Shown here one piece after another: positions 27,969 through 38,400 of a stretch of 53,929 nucleotides of DNA (its first letter is position 1; every line of letters begins with the position of its first letter). The notes beneath the pieces were generated by a model that saw only the letters and a program-made list of their open reading frames with translations, searched no databases and was not told where the DNA came from. Both the position numbers and the translations under genes were made by a program. The DNA comes from an uncultured Pseudovibrio sp. (GTDB taxonomy: Bacteria > Pseudomonadota > Alphaproteobacteria > Rhizobiales > Stappiaceae): NCBI GenBank assembly GCA_947502585.1, contig CANNAV010000013.1:1-53929 (forward strand), given 5' to 3'.

Positions 27969-28978
27969 ACCAGTTTAAACTCCGCGCAAATATGATCAAT
28001 GATTGGATCGGTCCCGAAGCGGACAGGATCTGTTGCGGGCAGTTTATGCGCTTCCTCCAGCTCTTCAATCAGTTTTTTTGCATGATTTTCAGAAAGCATC
28101 ATGGTGTTGATGGCCAGACCGGCACAGCGAATATCCGGATTGGTGGGGCGGCCCAGTTGTATTGTCAGGTTAATGACGTCCTGAATGGCTGGAATGGGCG
28201 CTGAAACACCGCGCATGGTGGAGCGGGTTGGCTCATGACAGACCACGAAGGCATCCGGTTGCGAGCCATGGAGCAGGCCGAGGGAAACCCCGGCGAAAGA
28301 TGGATGATGCAGGGCCCCCTGACCTTCGATCACATCCCAGTGGTCGTCTTCGGTGGCCGGGCTGAGGTGTTCCGCTGCTCCAGAGATGAAATCCGAGACC
28401 ACCGAGTCGATGGCAACGCCGCGTTCAGCGATGAGGATGCCTGTCTGACCCGTGGCGCAGAAGTCCGAGCTGATATTGCGGTCAGCCAGTCCCTTTTGCA
28501 GAGCAAGTGCGCTGTATTTTTTGCCAACGGAGCAATCGGTGCCAACAGTGAGTAAACGCTTTCCGGAGCGCTTTTCGCCTTTGCCGGTTGCAAAGGTGAG
28601 ATCCGTAAAGCGCAGGTCGTGAAGCTTGCACATGTTCCTGGCCGCAGCTTCTGCAATGTCTGGAATGCTTGCCAGCTTGATATGCAGCCCGGCTGCGATG
28701 TTGAGACCATGGTTAAGAGCATCAACAATGGTTGCGATCCACTGATCTGGCAGGACGCCGCCTGCATTAACGCAGCCGAGGACCATGGTCTTTGCACCTG
28801 CCTTCGTGGCTTCGGAAAGGCTCATCTCTGGCAGGATCGTGTGGGCTTTGCAGCCCGGGAGTGTAATTTGCCCAAGGCACCACTCTGGCCGCCAATCAAG
28901 TACGCCATGTGCAGTTTTTGCTGCAAGCTCGTCTTTTACGTCCCCAAGAAATAATAGATATGGTTTAGGAATAGACAT
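27965..28978 (-). CDS. dgcN: D-glutamate N-acetyltransferase (DUF1611)
   Basis: The product is 337 residues and fits DUF1611. A phosphate-binding-type loop TVGTDCSVGKKYSALALQ is present near residues 141-158. IEGQGALHHPSFAGVSLGLLHGSQPDAFV and PIPAIQDVINLTIQLGRP are further family stretches. In the described pathway DgcN acetylates D-Glu to start its use as a nitrogen source. It is first in a two-gene operon with dgcA (four-base overlap) and divergent from the mlaE-like gene, with 107 bp shared upstream. Confidence 0.9.
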   Translation of the reverse strand: MSIPKPYLLFLGDVKDELAAKTAHGVLDWRPEWCLGQITLPGCKAHTILPEMSLSEATKAGAKTMVLGCVNAGGVLPDQWIATIVDALNHGLNIAAGLHIKLASIPDIAEAAARNMCKLHDLRFTDLTFATGKGEKRSGKRLLTVGTDCSVGKKYSALALQKGLADRNISSDFCATGQTGILIAERGVAIDSVVSDFISGAAEHLSPATEDDHWDVIEGQGALHHPSFAGVSLGLLHGSQPDAFVVCHEPTRSTMRGVSAPIPAIQDVINLTIQLGRPTNPDIRCAGLAINTMMLSENHAKKLIEELEEAHKLPATDPVRFGTDPIIDHICAEFKLV

Positions 28979-29085
28979 AATTTTTCCGTTGTACTTGTGG
29001 CTGAATGAAGATTACCAGAGGACACACTACAGAAATCTGTATAGTATCAATAGGATTTTTAGATCAGAAGGCGCAGGGTCCAGTG

Positions 29086-30234
29086 ATGAAGCTGAGCGAT
29101 AAAATGAATGCGCCGGACCTGGTAACAGCTGAAGACGGGGCGTTACTTTTGCTTACGGCTTCTGGCTCCTGGGGCATCCGGCAGGGGGATACTTGCGAAA
29201 AACTCATCAATCAGGTCGCATCCGGGCTTAGTCACTCCGCAATTCGTGTGGATTTAAAGGCGGTAAGTTTTCTCGATACAGCTGGTGCCTGGCTGTTGCA
29301 GCGATTCCAGATGGAGCAGACCGAGCAGGGCCGGGAGGTAGGGTTCATCTATGAGGATGAGCGTTTTGACATTTTGCTGAAGGAAGTGGAACGGGAAAAA
29401 GTCGAAAGTCGCCTCGAAGAACACCCTGGTAACTCTTTCGTTAATTATCTGGAGGCTGTGGGTGAGGCGACACGTCAGCTTGGCCGCGATACGAGCGATA
29501 TTCTGGCGATGATGGGTGGTCTGACAGCGACAATCACCGCGGCGATGGCGCATCCAGGGCGACTGCGACCAGCTTCTATTGGTGTTCAGTTTCAGCGGTC
29601 CTGCATGGGGGCGGTTCCAATTGTCTGTCTGATGAGCTTTCTGATTGGTGGAATTATCGCACAGCAGGGTGGGTTTTATCTGAAACAGTTTGGTGCTGAG
29701 ATCTTTGTAGTAGATCTCACCGGCATTCTGGTTTTGCGCGAAATCGGCGTTATTCTGACTGCAATTATGGTGGCTGGCCGGTCCGGTTCTGCCTATACAG
29801 CTGAGCTGGGTTCAATGAAAATGCAGGAAGAGATTGATGCGCTTCAGGTCACAGGGATGCGTGTAACTGAAGTGTTGATCCTGCCACGTCTTGTAGCGCT
29901 CATGATTGCGCTTCCCATCCTTGTGTTTCTGGCAAATATTGCGGCGTTGTTTGGGGCCGGGCTGACGTGCTGGTGGTATCTGGGTATCGTGCCTCATTCC
30001 TTCATTACACAACTACAGGCGGCTGTTACTGTTGACACATTGATGGTCGGCATTTTGAAAGCGCCATTTATGGCCCTGATCATCGGGCTTATTGCGTGTA
30101 TGGAAGGTATGAAAGTTGAGGGTTCATCGGAGTCGCTTGGGCGTCATACCACCGTTTCTGTTGTGAAATCTATATTTATGGTCATTGTGGTGGACGGAGT
30201 TTTTGCTGTATTTTTCGCGTCTATCGGGTTTTAG
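29086..30234 (+). CDS. mlaE: MlaE-type ABC permease with N-terminal STAS domain
   Basis: The product is 382 residues from the ATG at 29086; the frame opens at 29005, but the extra 27 residues look non-native. Residues about 10-110 form a STAS/MlaB-like domain (VDLKAVSFLDTAGAWLLQRF). Residues about 140-380 are the MlaE permease with several membrane helices and the conserved coupling stretch GRSGSAYTAELGSMKMQEEIDALQVTG. The Mla system moves phospholipids between membranes. Here MlaB and MlaE are fused, and the gene leads an operon with the ATPase (5-bp gap), a long MCE protein and a lipoprotein. Confidence 0.92.
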   Translation: MKLSDKMNAPDLVTAEDGALLLLTASGSWGIRQGDTCEKLINQVASGLSHSAIRVDLKAVSFLDTAGAWLLQRFQMEQTEQGREVGFIYEDERFDILLKEVEREKVESRLEEHPGNSFVNYLEAVGEATRQLGRDTSDILAMMGGLTATITAAMAHPGRLRPASIGVQFQRSCMGAVPIVCLMSFLIGGIIAQQGGFYLKQFGAEIFVVDLTGILVLREIGVILTAIMVAGRSGSAYTAELGSMKMQEEIDALQVTGMRVTEVLILPRLVALMIALPILVFLANIAALFGAGLTCWWYLGIVPHSFITQLQAAVTVDTLMVGILKAPFMALIIGLIACMEGMKVEGSSESLGRHTTVSVVKSIFMVIVVDGVFAVFFASIGF

Positions 30235-30239
30235 GCAGT

Positions 30240-31055
30240 ATGGGACAGGGACACTCAGGAGCGGTGAATGGATTGGCCTCAGGTCAGCTTAGGTCTGATG
30301 ATCGGGAAATCCTGCTTCAGGTTCGCGATGTTACGGTCGGTTTTGGAAATAAACTTGTCTTAGAACACCTCGATCTGGATGTTTATCGCGGTGAGGTGCT
30401 CGGCTTTGTTGGTGCGTCGGGTACGGGCAAGTCTGTGCTCATGCGTGCCGTGCTGGGACTGACGCCGCGACGGTCCGGTTCCATTGAGGTGTTCGGGCAG
30501 GACTTTGATGAAGCAACAGATGACATGCGCCGCGAGATTGAGCGGCACTGGGGGGTGTTGTTCCAGCAGGGCGCTTTGTTTTCATCTCTCACCGTGAAGC
30601 AGAATATTCAGGTGCCGATGCGCGAGCACCTGAAGCTCTCCCCGCGTTTGCGCGATGAGTTAGCTTTGCTGAAGATCGAGATGGTTGGGCTGCCTCCTGA
30701 TGCAGCAGACAAGCTACCCTCTGAGCTGTCCGGGGGGATGATCAAGAGGGCTGCCCTGGCCCGGTCACTGTCGCTGGACCCTGATTTGTTATTCTTGGAT
30801 GAGCCCACTTCCGGTCTCGATCCGATCGGGGCGGCTGATTTTGATGATCTTATTGTAAAACTCAAAGAAACTCTGGGACTTACAGTTTACATGGTGACCC
30901 ATGATCTGGATAGTCTGCATAGTATTTGTGATCGTATTGCCGTTTTGGGTGAACGCAGGGTTCTGGTCGAGGGCACCATTGAGGAAATGATGCAGGTGGA
31001 GCACCCTTGGGTTAAGTCTTATTTCCGTGGGGCACGTGCCCTCAAACGGGTGTGA
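30240..31055 (+). CDS. mlaF: MlaF-type ABC transporter ATP-binding protein
   Basis: The product is 271 residues. The Walker A motif is GASGTGKS (residues about 59-66), the Q-loop is in VLFQQGALFSSLTV, the signature is LSGGMIKRAALARSL, and Walker B with the D-loop is LLFLDEPTSGLDP, followed by the switch His in VTHDLD. The first 20 residues are polar and may not be structured. It powers the MlaE-like permease encoded 5 bp upstream and is followed after 9 bp by the MCE-domain gene. Confidence 0.95.
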   Translation: MGQGHSGAVNGLASGQLRSDDREILLQVRDVTVGFGNKLVLEHLDLDVYRGEVLGFVGASGTGKSVLMRAVLGLTPRRSGSIEVFGQDFDEATDDMRREIERHWGVLFQQGALFSSLTVKQNIQVPMREHLKLSPRLRDELALLKIEMVGLPPDAADKLPSELSGGMIKRAALARSLSLDPDLLFLDEPTSGLDPIGAADFDDLIVKLKETLGLTVYMVTHDLDSLHSICDRIAVLGERRVLVEGTIEEMMQVEHPWVKSYFRGARALKRV

Positions 31056-31064
31056 GGAGGATGC

Positions 31065-33002
31065 ATGGAAACCCGCGCAAATAATATCGCTATTGGTGCA
31101 TTCGTTCTGACTGTTGTTGGTATCGCCTTTCTGTTTACGTTCTGGCTGCTGAGTGCAGGTGATCGCTCCAGCCGTCGTGATGTTAAAATCATTTTCCCTG
31201 GCGCTGTAACGGGCCTGCCGATTGGCGGTCAGGTGCTGTTTAATGGTATCAGGATCGGTGATGTGAGCGCGCTGACTTACGATCCTGAAAACCCGAAACT
31301 TGTTGTTGCGATTGTGCGCGTTGATGCCAATGCTCCGCTGCGCCGCGACACAGTTGCGTCACTCGGGTTTACCGGGCTGACGGGTGTGGCTTATGTGGAT
31401 CTGTCCGGTGGCACCTCTCACTCACCGGCTCTGTTCTCCAAAGCCCCTGATATTGTTCCGGTTATGTATGCGCGCAGATCGCAGTTTGAGGATTTGCTGG
31501 AAGGTGCTAAAGACATAATGCGCAAGGCAGATTCCACTCTGGCGCATATTGACGGACTTGTGACGACAGCCCGGCCTGAGGTGGAAAAGACCATTAAAAA
31601 TCTAGGGGTCTTTACTCAAGCACTGGCCAATAACGCCCAGGGAGTCGATGATTTTCTTGCAGGTGTGACCGAGATGGGGAAAGCGCTGACGGGGCTCTCA
31701 GGCCGGATTGGCAAACTGGTGGAACGCGGTGAAAATCTGCTGGCGAATGTACCTCCTGACAAACTGGGCGAGATTGTCACCAATGTCGGGGAGATGACCA
31801 GGAAACTGTCGACCTCTGTGGATGGTGTTGGTGACATTATAGCTAACGGTAAGCTGGCCTCTGAGCAGCTGGCGGCCTTTACGACAGAGCTATCGGATGA
31901 ACTTGATCAGATCGAGGCAGTGATTGGAGCCGTTAAGCCCGAGGATGTTGAACGTATTTTGAAAGGTGCGTCCGATCTTGGCGGTGTGCTGACTGAGCGC
32001 CGTGGTGATATCAACACCATGCTTTCCGCCGCTTCTGTTGTTGCAGAAAACACACGACAACTGACTGCTGAGCTGGCCAGGAATAAAGAGGTAATGGACC
32101 GTATCGTGAAGAATGCCGAGACCGCATCCGCCGAGATTGTGCTGATCGCGCAGAATGCAAACCGTGTCCTGAGTACGGTGAACTCCGATCAGATCAGTAA
32201 CATTGTAAACTCGATTGAGAAGGTATCTAAAACGCTCTCTGACAAAGATCAGGTGATTGCAAAAGTCATTGATGATGCCGGCGCAACTACAGCAAATATT
32301 CGTGAGGTGAGCAATACCTTTGCCGGACGTAATAAGGAGATCGACAGTGTGATTGTTTCTGCCCGTGAGCTGGGGACGAACCTGAGCACTGCCTCCGATC
32401 AACTGAGCGAGACGATGGACAATGCAAACTCTCTGATCTCGAACACCAACGGCATTGTGAAAGCGATTGATCCCCTGAAAGTAACCAGGATTGTTGCTTC
32501 TGCTGACAAGGTGGCGACCACTCTTGCAGAGAAATCGCCAGACCTTTCCATAGCGATTGATGAAATCCAGAATGCTGCGAAGTCGGTCAATGACATGACT
32601 TTGGAGCTGAAAACAAAGGTGCCGGACGTTGATAAAGTAATCGATCAGGCGAAAAGCATCGCAACCAATCTGAATGCTGCTTCTGTTCGTGTGAATACGA
32701 TTTTGGAGAAGGTGGACGGGATGGTTTCAGCTGACGGACAGGGCTTTATCAGGGAAGCAACTGATGCAGCGGCTTCCATCCGCAAGGTTGCGGATGCGTT
32801 TGCCTCGCGTGCAGAGCCAATATCGGCTGCCCTGTTGAAGCTAAGTCAGCAAGGCGGACAGGACTTTACTGCAGCAATGCAGCAGTTAAATCAGACACTT
32901 ATTGAATTTCGACGTGCTGTGAACAATTTTGACCGTAATCCAAATCGCGTTATTTTCGGCGGATCGGACACACCTGTCTTTAATGGTGCGCAGCGGCGTT
33001 GA
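31065..33002 (+). CDS. mlaD: Long MlaD/MCE-domain protein with helical repeats
   Basis: The product is 645 residues, several times the length of E. coli MlaD (about 180). One membrane helix (residues about 10-30, AIGAFVLTVVGIAFLFTFWL) anchors it. Residues about 38-118 are the MCE domain (IIFPGAVTGLPIGGQVLFNGI, RVDANAPLRRDTVASLGFTG). The rest is a long, proline-poor helical region with four related starts near residues 229, 290, 372 and 468 of the form x-P/S-D-x-[LIV]-x-x-I-[LV]. Such tails can form a periplasm-spanning tube or needle in MCE proteins. GAGG precedes the ATG. Confidence 0.92.
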   Translation: METRANNIAIGAFVLTVVGIAFLFTFWLLSAGDRSSRRDVKIIFPGAVTGLPIGGQVLFNGIRIGDVSALTYDPENPKLVVAIVRVDANAPLRRDTVASLGFTGLTGVAYVDLSGGTSHSPALFSKAPDIVPVMYARRSQFEDLLEGAKDIMRKADSTLAHIDGLVTTARPEVEKTIKNLGVFTQALANNAQGVDDFLAGVTEMGKALTGLSGRIGKLVERGENLLANVPPDKLGEIVTNVGEMTRKLSTSVDGVGDIIANGKLASEQLAAFTTELSDELDQIEAVIGAVKPEDVERILKGASDLGGVLTERRGDINTMLSAASVVAENTRQLTAELARNKEVMDRIVKNAETASAEIVLIAQNANRVLSTVNSDQISNIVNSIEKVSKTLSDKDQVIAKVIDDAGATTANIREVSNTFAGRNKEIDSVIVSARELGTNLSTASDQLSETMDNANSLISNTNGIVKAIDPLKVTRIVASADKVATTLAEKSPDLSIAIDEIQNAAKSVNDMTLELKTKVPDVDKVIDQAKSIATNLNAASVRVNTILEKVDGMVSADGQGFIREATDAAASIRKVADAFASRAEPISAALLKLSQQGGQDFTAAMQQLNQTLIEFRRAVNNFDRNPNRVIFGGSDTPVFNGAQRR

Positions 33003-33012
33003 GTTTTTTGAA

Positions 33013-33804
33013 ATGTTTGACAATGATGTAGACAAGCGACTCGAAAGCGTACGAGTGGCTAATGGCAGAAGGCTGGAGCTTGGCGTGTTCGGTTCGACAC
33101 TTAAAAAAATTGTTGTTGGTACCGTTCTGCTGGGTGGGCTTTCAGGGTGTGGGGCAGGCGGTCCTGAGGCTCTGTATGGCTTGACTGCGCCGCGCGATGT
33201 TCCCGTCAAAGTCCGTGCCTCTGATTATCAAATTCTTGTGGCGACACCTGTTGCTCTTCAGGCGTTGGATACGAGCAATATTGCGGTGACACAGGGCGGC
33301 GGGCCGATTTACTCCTACTTTCCTAAGGTGGCATGGGCAGACACACTGCCGCGCGTCTTCCAGGCCAAGCTTGTTGAAGCGCTGGAGAATACCGGCAAGC
33401 TGCGTGGTGTCTCCCAACCAGGGCAGGGGTTATTGATTGACTACCAGCTGCAAACTACCCTGCGAGCTTTTGAGTTGCAGGTGGGCGGTGGTGACAAGGC
33501 CTATGTGGAAGTGTCAGCACGTATCGTGGATGACCGGGATGGCCGCTCTGTCGGGATGCGCGTCTTTGCGGCGCGTGTGCCGACAACTGGTGATACGGTC
33601 ACTCAAGCAATTCCTGCACTCAATGCAGCTTCAGATAACGTGCTCTCCCAGATTGTCAGCTGGTCTGTCAATACTGTAGGTCGAATCCCGCATGCAACGG
33701 CAGCAGAAAAACGCGCCGCACTGAACAGCCAGCAGGACGCAGGCAAGCGCCAGACAAGTGCTGCTGCTCCGGCTGTGATTGAGGTTGCAGGGAATGCGAA
33801 GTAA
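33013..33804 (+). CDS. ABC-type transport auxiliary lipoprotein (PqiC/YmbA-like)
   Basis: The product is 263 residues from the ATG at 33013, 10 bases after the mlaD-like stop; a longer frame starts inside that gene. A hydrophobic stretch VGTVLLGGLSG precedes a lipobox Cys (LSGC), but about 35 polar residues come before it, so a start nearer the signal peptide is possible. YGLTAP after the lipobox and the ABC_trans_aux-type fold (SDYQILVATPVAL, FPKVAWADTLPRVFQAKLVEAL, LLIDYQLQTTLRAFEL) fit the family. It probably provides the outer-membrane end of the MCE bridge, as PqiC does for PqiAB. No MlaC or MlaA gene is nearby. Confidence 0.85.
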   Translation: MFDNDVDKRLESVRVANGRRLELGVFGSTLKKIVVGTVLLGGLSGCGAGGPEALYGLTAPRDVPVKVRASDYQILVATPVALQALDTSNIAVTQGGGPIYSYFPKVAWADTLPRVFQAKLVEALENTGKLRGVSQPGQGLLIDYQLQTTLRAFELQVGGGDKAYVEVSARIVDDRDGRSVGMRVFAARVPTTGDTVTQAIPALNAASDNVLSQIVSWSVNTVGRIPHATAAEKRAALNSQQDAGKRQTSAAAPAVIEVAGNAK

Positions 33805-33906
33805 CCTCTTCCCATAGTATTCTGGATCTTGCTGTATGCCGCCCAGCTTAGCCAGGCGTACCTTGTCGGCCTTCATCAACGCAGCCGCTGGTTTGGTGTT
33901 TGCAGA

Positions 33907-35220
33907 TCAGCTGCTCTGGCAGGTTTCATCTTCTCTTCTGTAAAGAGATGCTCGCGTCAGAGGCATTCCGGAGAAGTTTTTTGTTTTTCGGGTTGCAACT
34001 GTCTGGAAGATTTGCGCTGAACCGCGTTCGAATGCCAGAGAGACGCCTGCCAGATACAGTGCCCACATTCTGAATGTCTCTTCTCCCACCAGCGCAACTG
34101 CTTCCTCCTCGCGTGCCATAAGCCGTGTTGCCCAGTGGAATGTGGTGTAAGCGTAGTGTTCCCGCCAGCCTTCTACATCGTGCACTTCAAAGCCTGTGGC
34201 CTCAAGATTACGGAGGCTCATGCCGATGTGGTCAAGCTCACCACCGGGGAAGATGTAGCGGATCAGCGCTTTATACTCGGCGGGCTTTTTTCTGAATTTC
34301 TTCTCTGTACGCTTGGCCGGTCTTGTTATGGCATGGTGAAGGTAGAGTCCACGTGGCTCCAGCAGGCGTTTTACAGCCTGAAAGTATCCTTCGTGATTGG
34401 CAAGCCCGACATGCTCAAACATGCCAATGGACGAGATTTTCGTGAATGTACCTGTAAGTTTGGAGAAGTCCTTTAGTTCGATTGAAACACGGCCCTCCAG
34501 GCCTCGTTCTGCTATGGTTTTGCGGCCCAGCAACACCTGCTGTTCAGAGAGTGTTACGCCTTTCGCCCTGACGCCGTAGTGCTCGGCTGCATGGCAAATG
34601 AGAGCGCCCCAGCCACATCCGATATCCAGCAGGTGATCTCCCGGTTCCAGCCGTAACTTTTTGCAGATTATATCCAGCTTGTCGTGCTGAGCCTGGTCCA
34701 GCGTGTTTTCAGCGTTCGTAAAGTACGCGCAGGTGTAAAGCATTTGCTCATCAAGGAACAGCGCGTAGAACTCATTTGAGACATCATAGTGGTGGGCGAT
34801 GTTGCGTTTGTTTGAAATCTCGCTGCCATCGCGGGCACCTTCTCCTTTCACGTCAGAGCTTGCCCGCCGTTTCGAGGGTGTGAAAAGAAATGGAAGAGCT
34901 GCTTTCGCCAGCAGCAGACGGTTCAGTTTCCTTGTCGGCTTGCTCACTTTTCCGGGAGGGCGCAATTTAGCCATTTCAAAAAGGTTGGCCCCTTTTATAT
35001 CAATCCGCTTTTGTATCCATGCTTCGACGAGTGTCTCGATCTTAGGGCGTCGCAAAAGGGCTGAGATCACACCTGGGTCATTGATTGCAATAATTTCCTG
35101 AGGCGGATTGGCGGGAACGTGTGTGCCATCCCATAACCTGAACCCGAATTTCAGCTGCATTGTTGAGTGGATGTGCTCCAATGCGCTTTTCAAAGACTTT
35201 AGTTGCCACGTTGCCTGCAT
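33907..35220 (-). CDS. cfa: Cyclopropane-fatty-acyl-phospholipid synthase family methyltransferase
   Basis: The product is 437 residues. The N-terminal third resembles the lipid-binding part of Cfa enzymes. ISNKRNIAHHYDVSNEFYALFLDEQM leads into the SAM-binding motif HLLDIGCGWGALICHAAEHYG, followed by KGVTLSEQQ, SIGMFEHVG and YIFPGGELDHIGM, all hallmarks of the family. The enzyme adds a methylene group from SAM across double bonds of membrane phospholipid acyl chains. A C-terminal stretch (YLAGVSLAFERGSAQIFQ) is normal for the family. It is transcribed alone, convergent with the Mla-like operon. Confidence 0.92.
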   Translation of the reverse strand: MQATWQLKSLKSALEHIHSTMQLKFGFRLWDGTHVPANPPQEIIAINDPGVISALLRRPKIETLVEAWIQKRIDIKGANLFEMAKLRPPGKVSKPTRKLNRLLLAKAALPFLFTPSKRRASSDVKGEGARDGSEISNKRNIAHHYDVSNEFYALFLDEQMLYTCAYFTNAENTLDQAQHDKLDIICKKLRLEPGDHLLDIGCGWGALICHAAEHYGVRAKGVTLSEQQVLLGRKTIAERGLEGRVSIELKDFSKLTGTFTKISSIGMFEHVGLANHEGYFQAVKRLLEPRGLYLHHAITRPAKRTEKKFRKKPAEYKALIRYIFPGGELDHIGMSLRNLEATGFEVHDVEGWREHYAYTTFHWATRLMAREEEAVALVGEETFRMWALYLAGVSLAFERGSAQIFQTVATRKTKNFSGMPLTRASLYRREDETCQSS

Positions 35221-35403
35221 TGCTCTTATTCGCCTTTGCTTCCTGAGAAGCGCACCCTATCGCTTCCTCAGACAATCAAACATCCCCGAGTTGTAGGATG
35301 TGAATGAGAGAGTTTTGTGATTGAAGATTACAAGGTCTGGGAGGAGTGAGAGGCGAGGCGCAAAACACGAGTATGGCGGTCAGCTGCATTATATCGAACT
35401 AAC

Positions 35404-35437
35404 AAAAAGGCTCCTGAAAATCTCAGGAGCCTTTTTT
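35404..35437 (-). terminator. Intrinsic terminator of the giant GPR-like gene
   Basis: AAAAAGGCTCCTGA pairs with TCAGGAGCCTTTTTT around a short AAATC loop. On the minus strand it lies 22 bases past the stop codon at 35459 and is followed by TTTTTG. Confidence 0.9.
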
Positions 35438-35458
35438 GAGTTTGAAAGTCTGTTGCGC

Positions 35459-38400
35459 TTAGTCGAAGCGGCCACTCGCGTGAGCGAGCATAGTGTAGAC
35501 CTTACCGGTGTCAGAGGTCAGATAGGTCTGACCGAGCTGATTGTCGCTGTCGCTTCTGGAGACCTGAGACAGCAGCTGCTCAAAGTCCTGTATGTAACGC
35601 TCAACTGCGCCGCGGAATTCGGGATCGCGGCCATACTTCTGCCGGATCTCGTCGAAGGTCTGCTGACCTTGCAGGGTGTACAGGCGACGGGTGAAGACAT
35701 CACGCTCACCGCGCTTGTAGCGCTCCCACAGATCAACAAAGGTTTCGTGGTCAACTGCACGGGCAATGTCCATGCTCAGGGAGTTGAGGGATTCAACCAT
35801 GTGCTGCGGGGTGCGCGCATTTGCTGTGTCACGCAGATGTCCGCCCAATGTGTCTTCGTCATCTGATGCGCGGCGGAGCAGGTCGCTGATCCAGCCCTTG
35901 GAAGTGCCGTTTCCCTGCGGTGCTGGGGCTGGTGCCGGCTGAGAACGCTTTGCGCGTGGAGCTGGTGTTTCCATGCGGCGAGGGCCTGGTGCCAGACGGG
36001 CAGGCTTTGCTCCGGTGGCAGCAACCTGCTGCAGGGTTGGTGCTTCTGCTGCTGTGTACTGGTGGCTGGCAGCTGCCACCGCTGCCGGAGCAGCGTTGAC
36101 CGCACGGGCTGGTTCAACTGGTGCCGACACATCGAACTGAGAAGACTGGCGGGACACGATGCTGGAGAGTTCTGAGAGTGCCTTCACCTGTTCACTCACG
36201 ATGCGACGCAGGGCGGAAGTGGATGCTTCTGCTTCTTCCGGCAGGGCCAGAATACCTGCATTCAGTTCAGAGCGGGTCGCTTCAAGCTCGTGGTGTACTG
36301 AGCGGGCAACTTCACGCATACGGGATGTTGCATCTGTAAAGCGCTCGGAAGCTTCAGTGACGGTGGACTTCATGTCATGAAGGATATCATCGTGGGCAGC
36401 TTTAACCGCGTCACGTGCCTTCTGACCTTCCATTCCGGCAGTCATACGCATGCTTTCGAACTGCTCAGTCACAGACCTGGTGGCGGCTTCTGCAGCAGCA
36501 CGAAGCATGCCGGAGACTTCGCGGGCCTTATCATCAGCAACTTCAAGCGTATCACCAAGGGTGTTGGTGTAGTTAGCCATGAGCACTTCAACATCCTGAG
36601 TTTTCTTAATCAGGGTGTCTGCAACCATTTCAATTGCCATGCGGCGATCTGTGAAGCGGTTGTCAACATGGGTGTTGGTTGCTTCCAGATCCGCAATTGC
36701 CTGACCGAGGAGCTGGTTCTGATCTTCCATGCGACCTGCGATCTTCGCGGCATCTGCAAGAACAGTATGCGTTGTGTTGCGCAGCTGGCCAACCTGGTTC
36801 GCGATGGTCGCGTTTGCAGCTTCAGTCTCGGTGACAGCACGGTCTATTGCGGTTCTGAACTCACCTGCACGGTTGGCGAGGTTGGTTTCAACTTCAGACA
36901 GGTTTTCGCTCGCGGATGCGAGGATCTGACGAAGGTTACCGTTGGAGGCATTGAGGCGTGTCAGGATTTCGGAGACATCTGTTTCCAAACGTTCTTTTGT
37001 GCCTGTCATCACGTTCACAGCCATACGGGTGCGATCTTCGATAGTGTTGCCTATGCCGTCTATCGTCTGTGCCAGTGCATCAGTTGCGAGCGCGCCCTGA
37101 CGGGTGACGGTTTCTGCAACTTCCTGCCCCTTCGTGGAGACTGCGTTGAGCAGGACGTTCATTTCGGACTGCATGCGCACGCGGCTGTCGTCCATACGGG
37201 TTGTCGCGATGCTGCTGCGTTCGTCGATTGCGGTGACGATCTTATCACCAGCCTCAACCAGTTCGCGTGTTGCCTGCAGACCGTTCTGTGCGAAGCGGTC
37301 AGAGACTTCCCGGCCCTTCACCGTTACTGCATCCAGAATTGCGTTCTGCACTTCGGTGACGCGTGTGGTCAGGTCATAGGCCCGGTTTTCGATAGCGGTG
37401 ATCAGTTCACTGCCATCCTTGCCAATGATTTCGGAGAGCTCAGCAGAACGGCTGCCGAAGGCATCGTTGAGGTTTTCGGCTTTAACCAGCAGTTCGTCTG
37501 CCACGGACTTAACGCGGGTGGACAAGGTGCCTGCCGCTTCTTCGATGGTGGTGAAGACACGGGTACGGACTTCGTCGGTTTCACCTGCCAGAAGCTTACG
37601 GACGTCTTCTGCAGATTCTGCAAGGATCGTCCTGGAACGTTCGCTTTCTGCTGCGAGGCGGCCAGTGACCAGCGCGATGGTCTGGGACAGATCACCACGG
37701 ACCTTGTCGCTTTCGCCGGTGAGGGCGCCAGACATTTCAGCAAGGGTTGCGGTGTACATGGCGCGGGCGTTTTCGCTTTCCACGGCAAGAGAATTTGCCG
37801 CCTGAGCCACGGTTGTCAGAACGCGCTGTGCGACCTCGTCCCCTTCTCTGGTGAGCGTACCGCGTACGGTTGCCATGGCATTGGAAACAGCGGCCGCTGC
37901 TTTTTGGCCTTCGCCTTCCAGAGAGTTGCGGGCTTTGCCGATGGAGTTGGAAACGATCTCCTCCAGACGCGCACCTTCCTTGCTCAGTGTGCCGGAAAGC
38001 TGCTCTACGGAGCTGACAACCTTATCGGTTGTGAGGTCACGTTCCTGAGCAAGGCGATCAGAGGCCTGACCAACGACTTCGAGGATAAGGTCGCGAACAC
38101 GGGTGCTTTCAGAGCCAAGGGAAGAGGTTGCCTCTGCCATTGCACTTGTAAGCGTGGTTGCTGCTTTCTCGCTCTCGTCCCCCATGGCGGAGGAGATTGC
38201 TTCGAGGCGATCTGTAAGGATCGTTTCGAGAGCTTTGGAGCGGCTGTCGAGAGTTTCTGCAACCTCGAAGACCTTGGAGCCGAGAGATACATTGATCTCA
38301 GCGACCTGCTCGGACAGAGCGTCGGTGAGGTTCCTGGACTGCTGGACGATAATGCTGCCAGCTTCTTCCAGACGGCTGTCGAGCGCTTCGTTGATCTCAG

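Noticed and set aside
35321..35866. 181-codon frame overlapping the end of the giant gene on the opposite strand
   Set aside because: It lies mostly opposite the conserved C-terminal domain and crosses the terminator.
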